Positions 6,225-6,311 of a DNA stretch of 6,311 bases are shown here, piece by piece; the first letter of the stretch is position 1, and the number at the start of each line of letters is the position of its first letter. This stretch comes from UBA7803 sp041686955 (GTDB lineage Bacteria > Pseudomonadota > Gammaproteobacteria > Pseudomonadales > Azotimanducaceae). The stretch is taken from NCBI GenBank assembly GCA_041686955.1, contig JAWLCV010000140.1, positions 1-6,311 of the forward strand, read 5' to 3'. Under the pieces are notes generated by a model, which did no database searches, had not been told where the DNA came from, and worked only from the letters and a program-made list of their open reading frames with translations. Both the position numbers and the translations under genes were made by a program.

Positions 6225-6311
6225 TTGAAGCTTCTGCATACCGCCGACTGGCAGCTCGGCCTGCGCCTCAACTTCGTCGGTGGCGAGGCCGCGGCGCGGC
6301 TTCGGGCGCAA
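6225..6311 (+). CDS. SbcD/YhaO-like DNA repair exonuclease (metallophosphoesterase), N-terminal 29 codons only
   Basis: Only 29 codons are inside the window. The protein begins MKLLHTADWQLGLRLNFVGG, which matches the first strand and metal-binding loop of Mre11/SbcD-type calcineurin-like phosphoesterases, enzymes that use two metal ions to cut DNA ends in repair, usually with an SbcC/Rad50-like ATPase partner. Asp8 would be a metal ligand. Position 10 is Gln where SbcD (DWHLG) and Mre11 (DxH) have a metal-binding His; I recall the same D-W-Q form in YhaO-like bacterial homologues, so it is probably a subgroup trait rather than damage. The start is TTG with GAGGA 6 nt upstream. It follows the LysR gene on the same strand by 52 bp with no visible terminator. 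A large ATPase gene immediately downstream would be expected beyond the edge. Confidence 0.8.
   Translation, partial: MKLLHTADWQLGLRLNFVGGEAAARLRAQ

Overview
The window comes from a GC-rich (roughly two-thirds G+C by eye) Gram-negative bacterium, most likely a proteobacterium. The clues are a lipobox lipoprotein protease with a PKD/PPC layout, a CrgA-type LysR regulator, GTG and TTG starts with strong Shine-Dalgarno sequences, and dense gene packing. I cannot name the species, and gammaproteobacterium is only a guess. No RNA genes, insertion sequences, CRISPR arrays or long repeats are visible, and no stretch over 300 bases lacks a gene.

Layout from left to right. (1) Minus strand, 1-1474: the N-terminal 491 residues of a subtilisin-family (S8) lipoprotein protease, cut by the window edge after the catalytic Asp and His. 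(2) Minus strand, 1500-3104: a complete Baeyer-Villiger-type flavin monooxygenase, 25 bp upstream of the protease and probably co-transcribed with it. (3) A 136-bp divergent spacer. (4) Plus strand, 3241-3627: a small PPOX-class, putatively F420-dependent, split-barrel oxidoreductase. (5) Minus strand, 3594-4124: a Ddn-like deazaflavin-dependent nitroreductase-family protein whose 3' end overlaps gene 4 tail to tail. (6) Minus strand, 4166-5170: an exported cyclase/kynurenine formamidase-family metal hydrolase, probably in one operon with gene 5. (7) A short AT-rich spacer with two interlocking palindromes, then on the plus strand, 5264-6172, a LysR-type regulator divergent from the cyclase. 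(8) Plus strand, 6225 to the edge: the first 29 codons of an SbcD/YhaO-like DNA repair metallophosphoesterase.

Functionally this looks like a small accessory redox and detoxification neighbourhood: a flavin monooxygenase, two members of families that use the deazaflavin F420, and a secreted hydrolase that the divergent LysR protein probably controls. The protease and the exonuclease look unrelated to that theme. I do not see convincing evidence of a wholly new system. The points most worth a second look are the tail-to-tail pair of F420-family enzymes in a proteobacterium-like context, the degenerate Baeyer-Villiger fingerprint, and the nested operator-like palindromes before the LysR gene.
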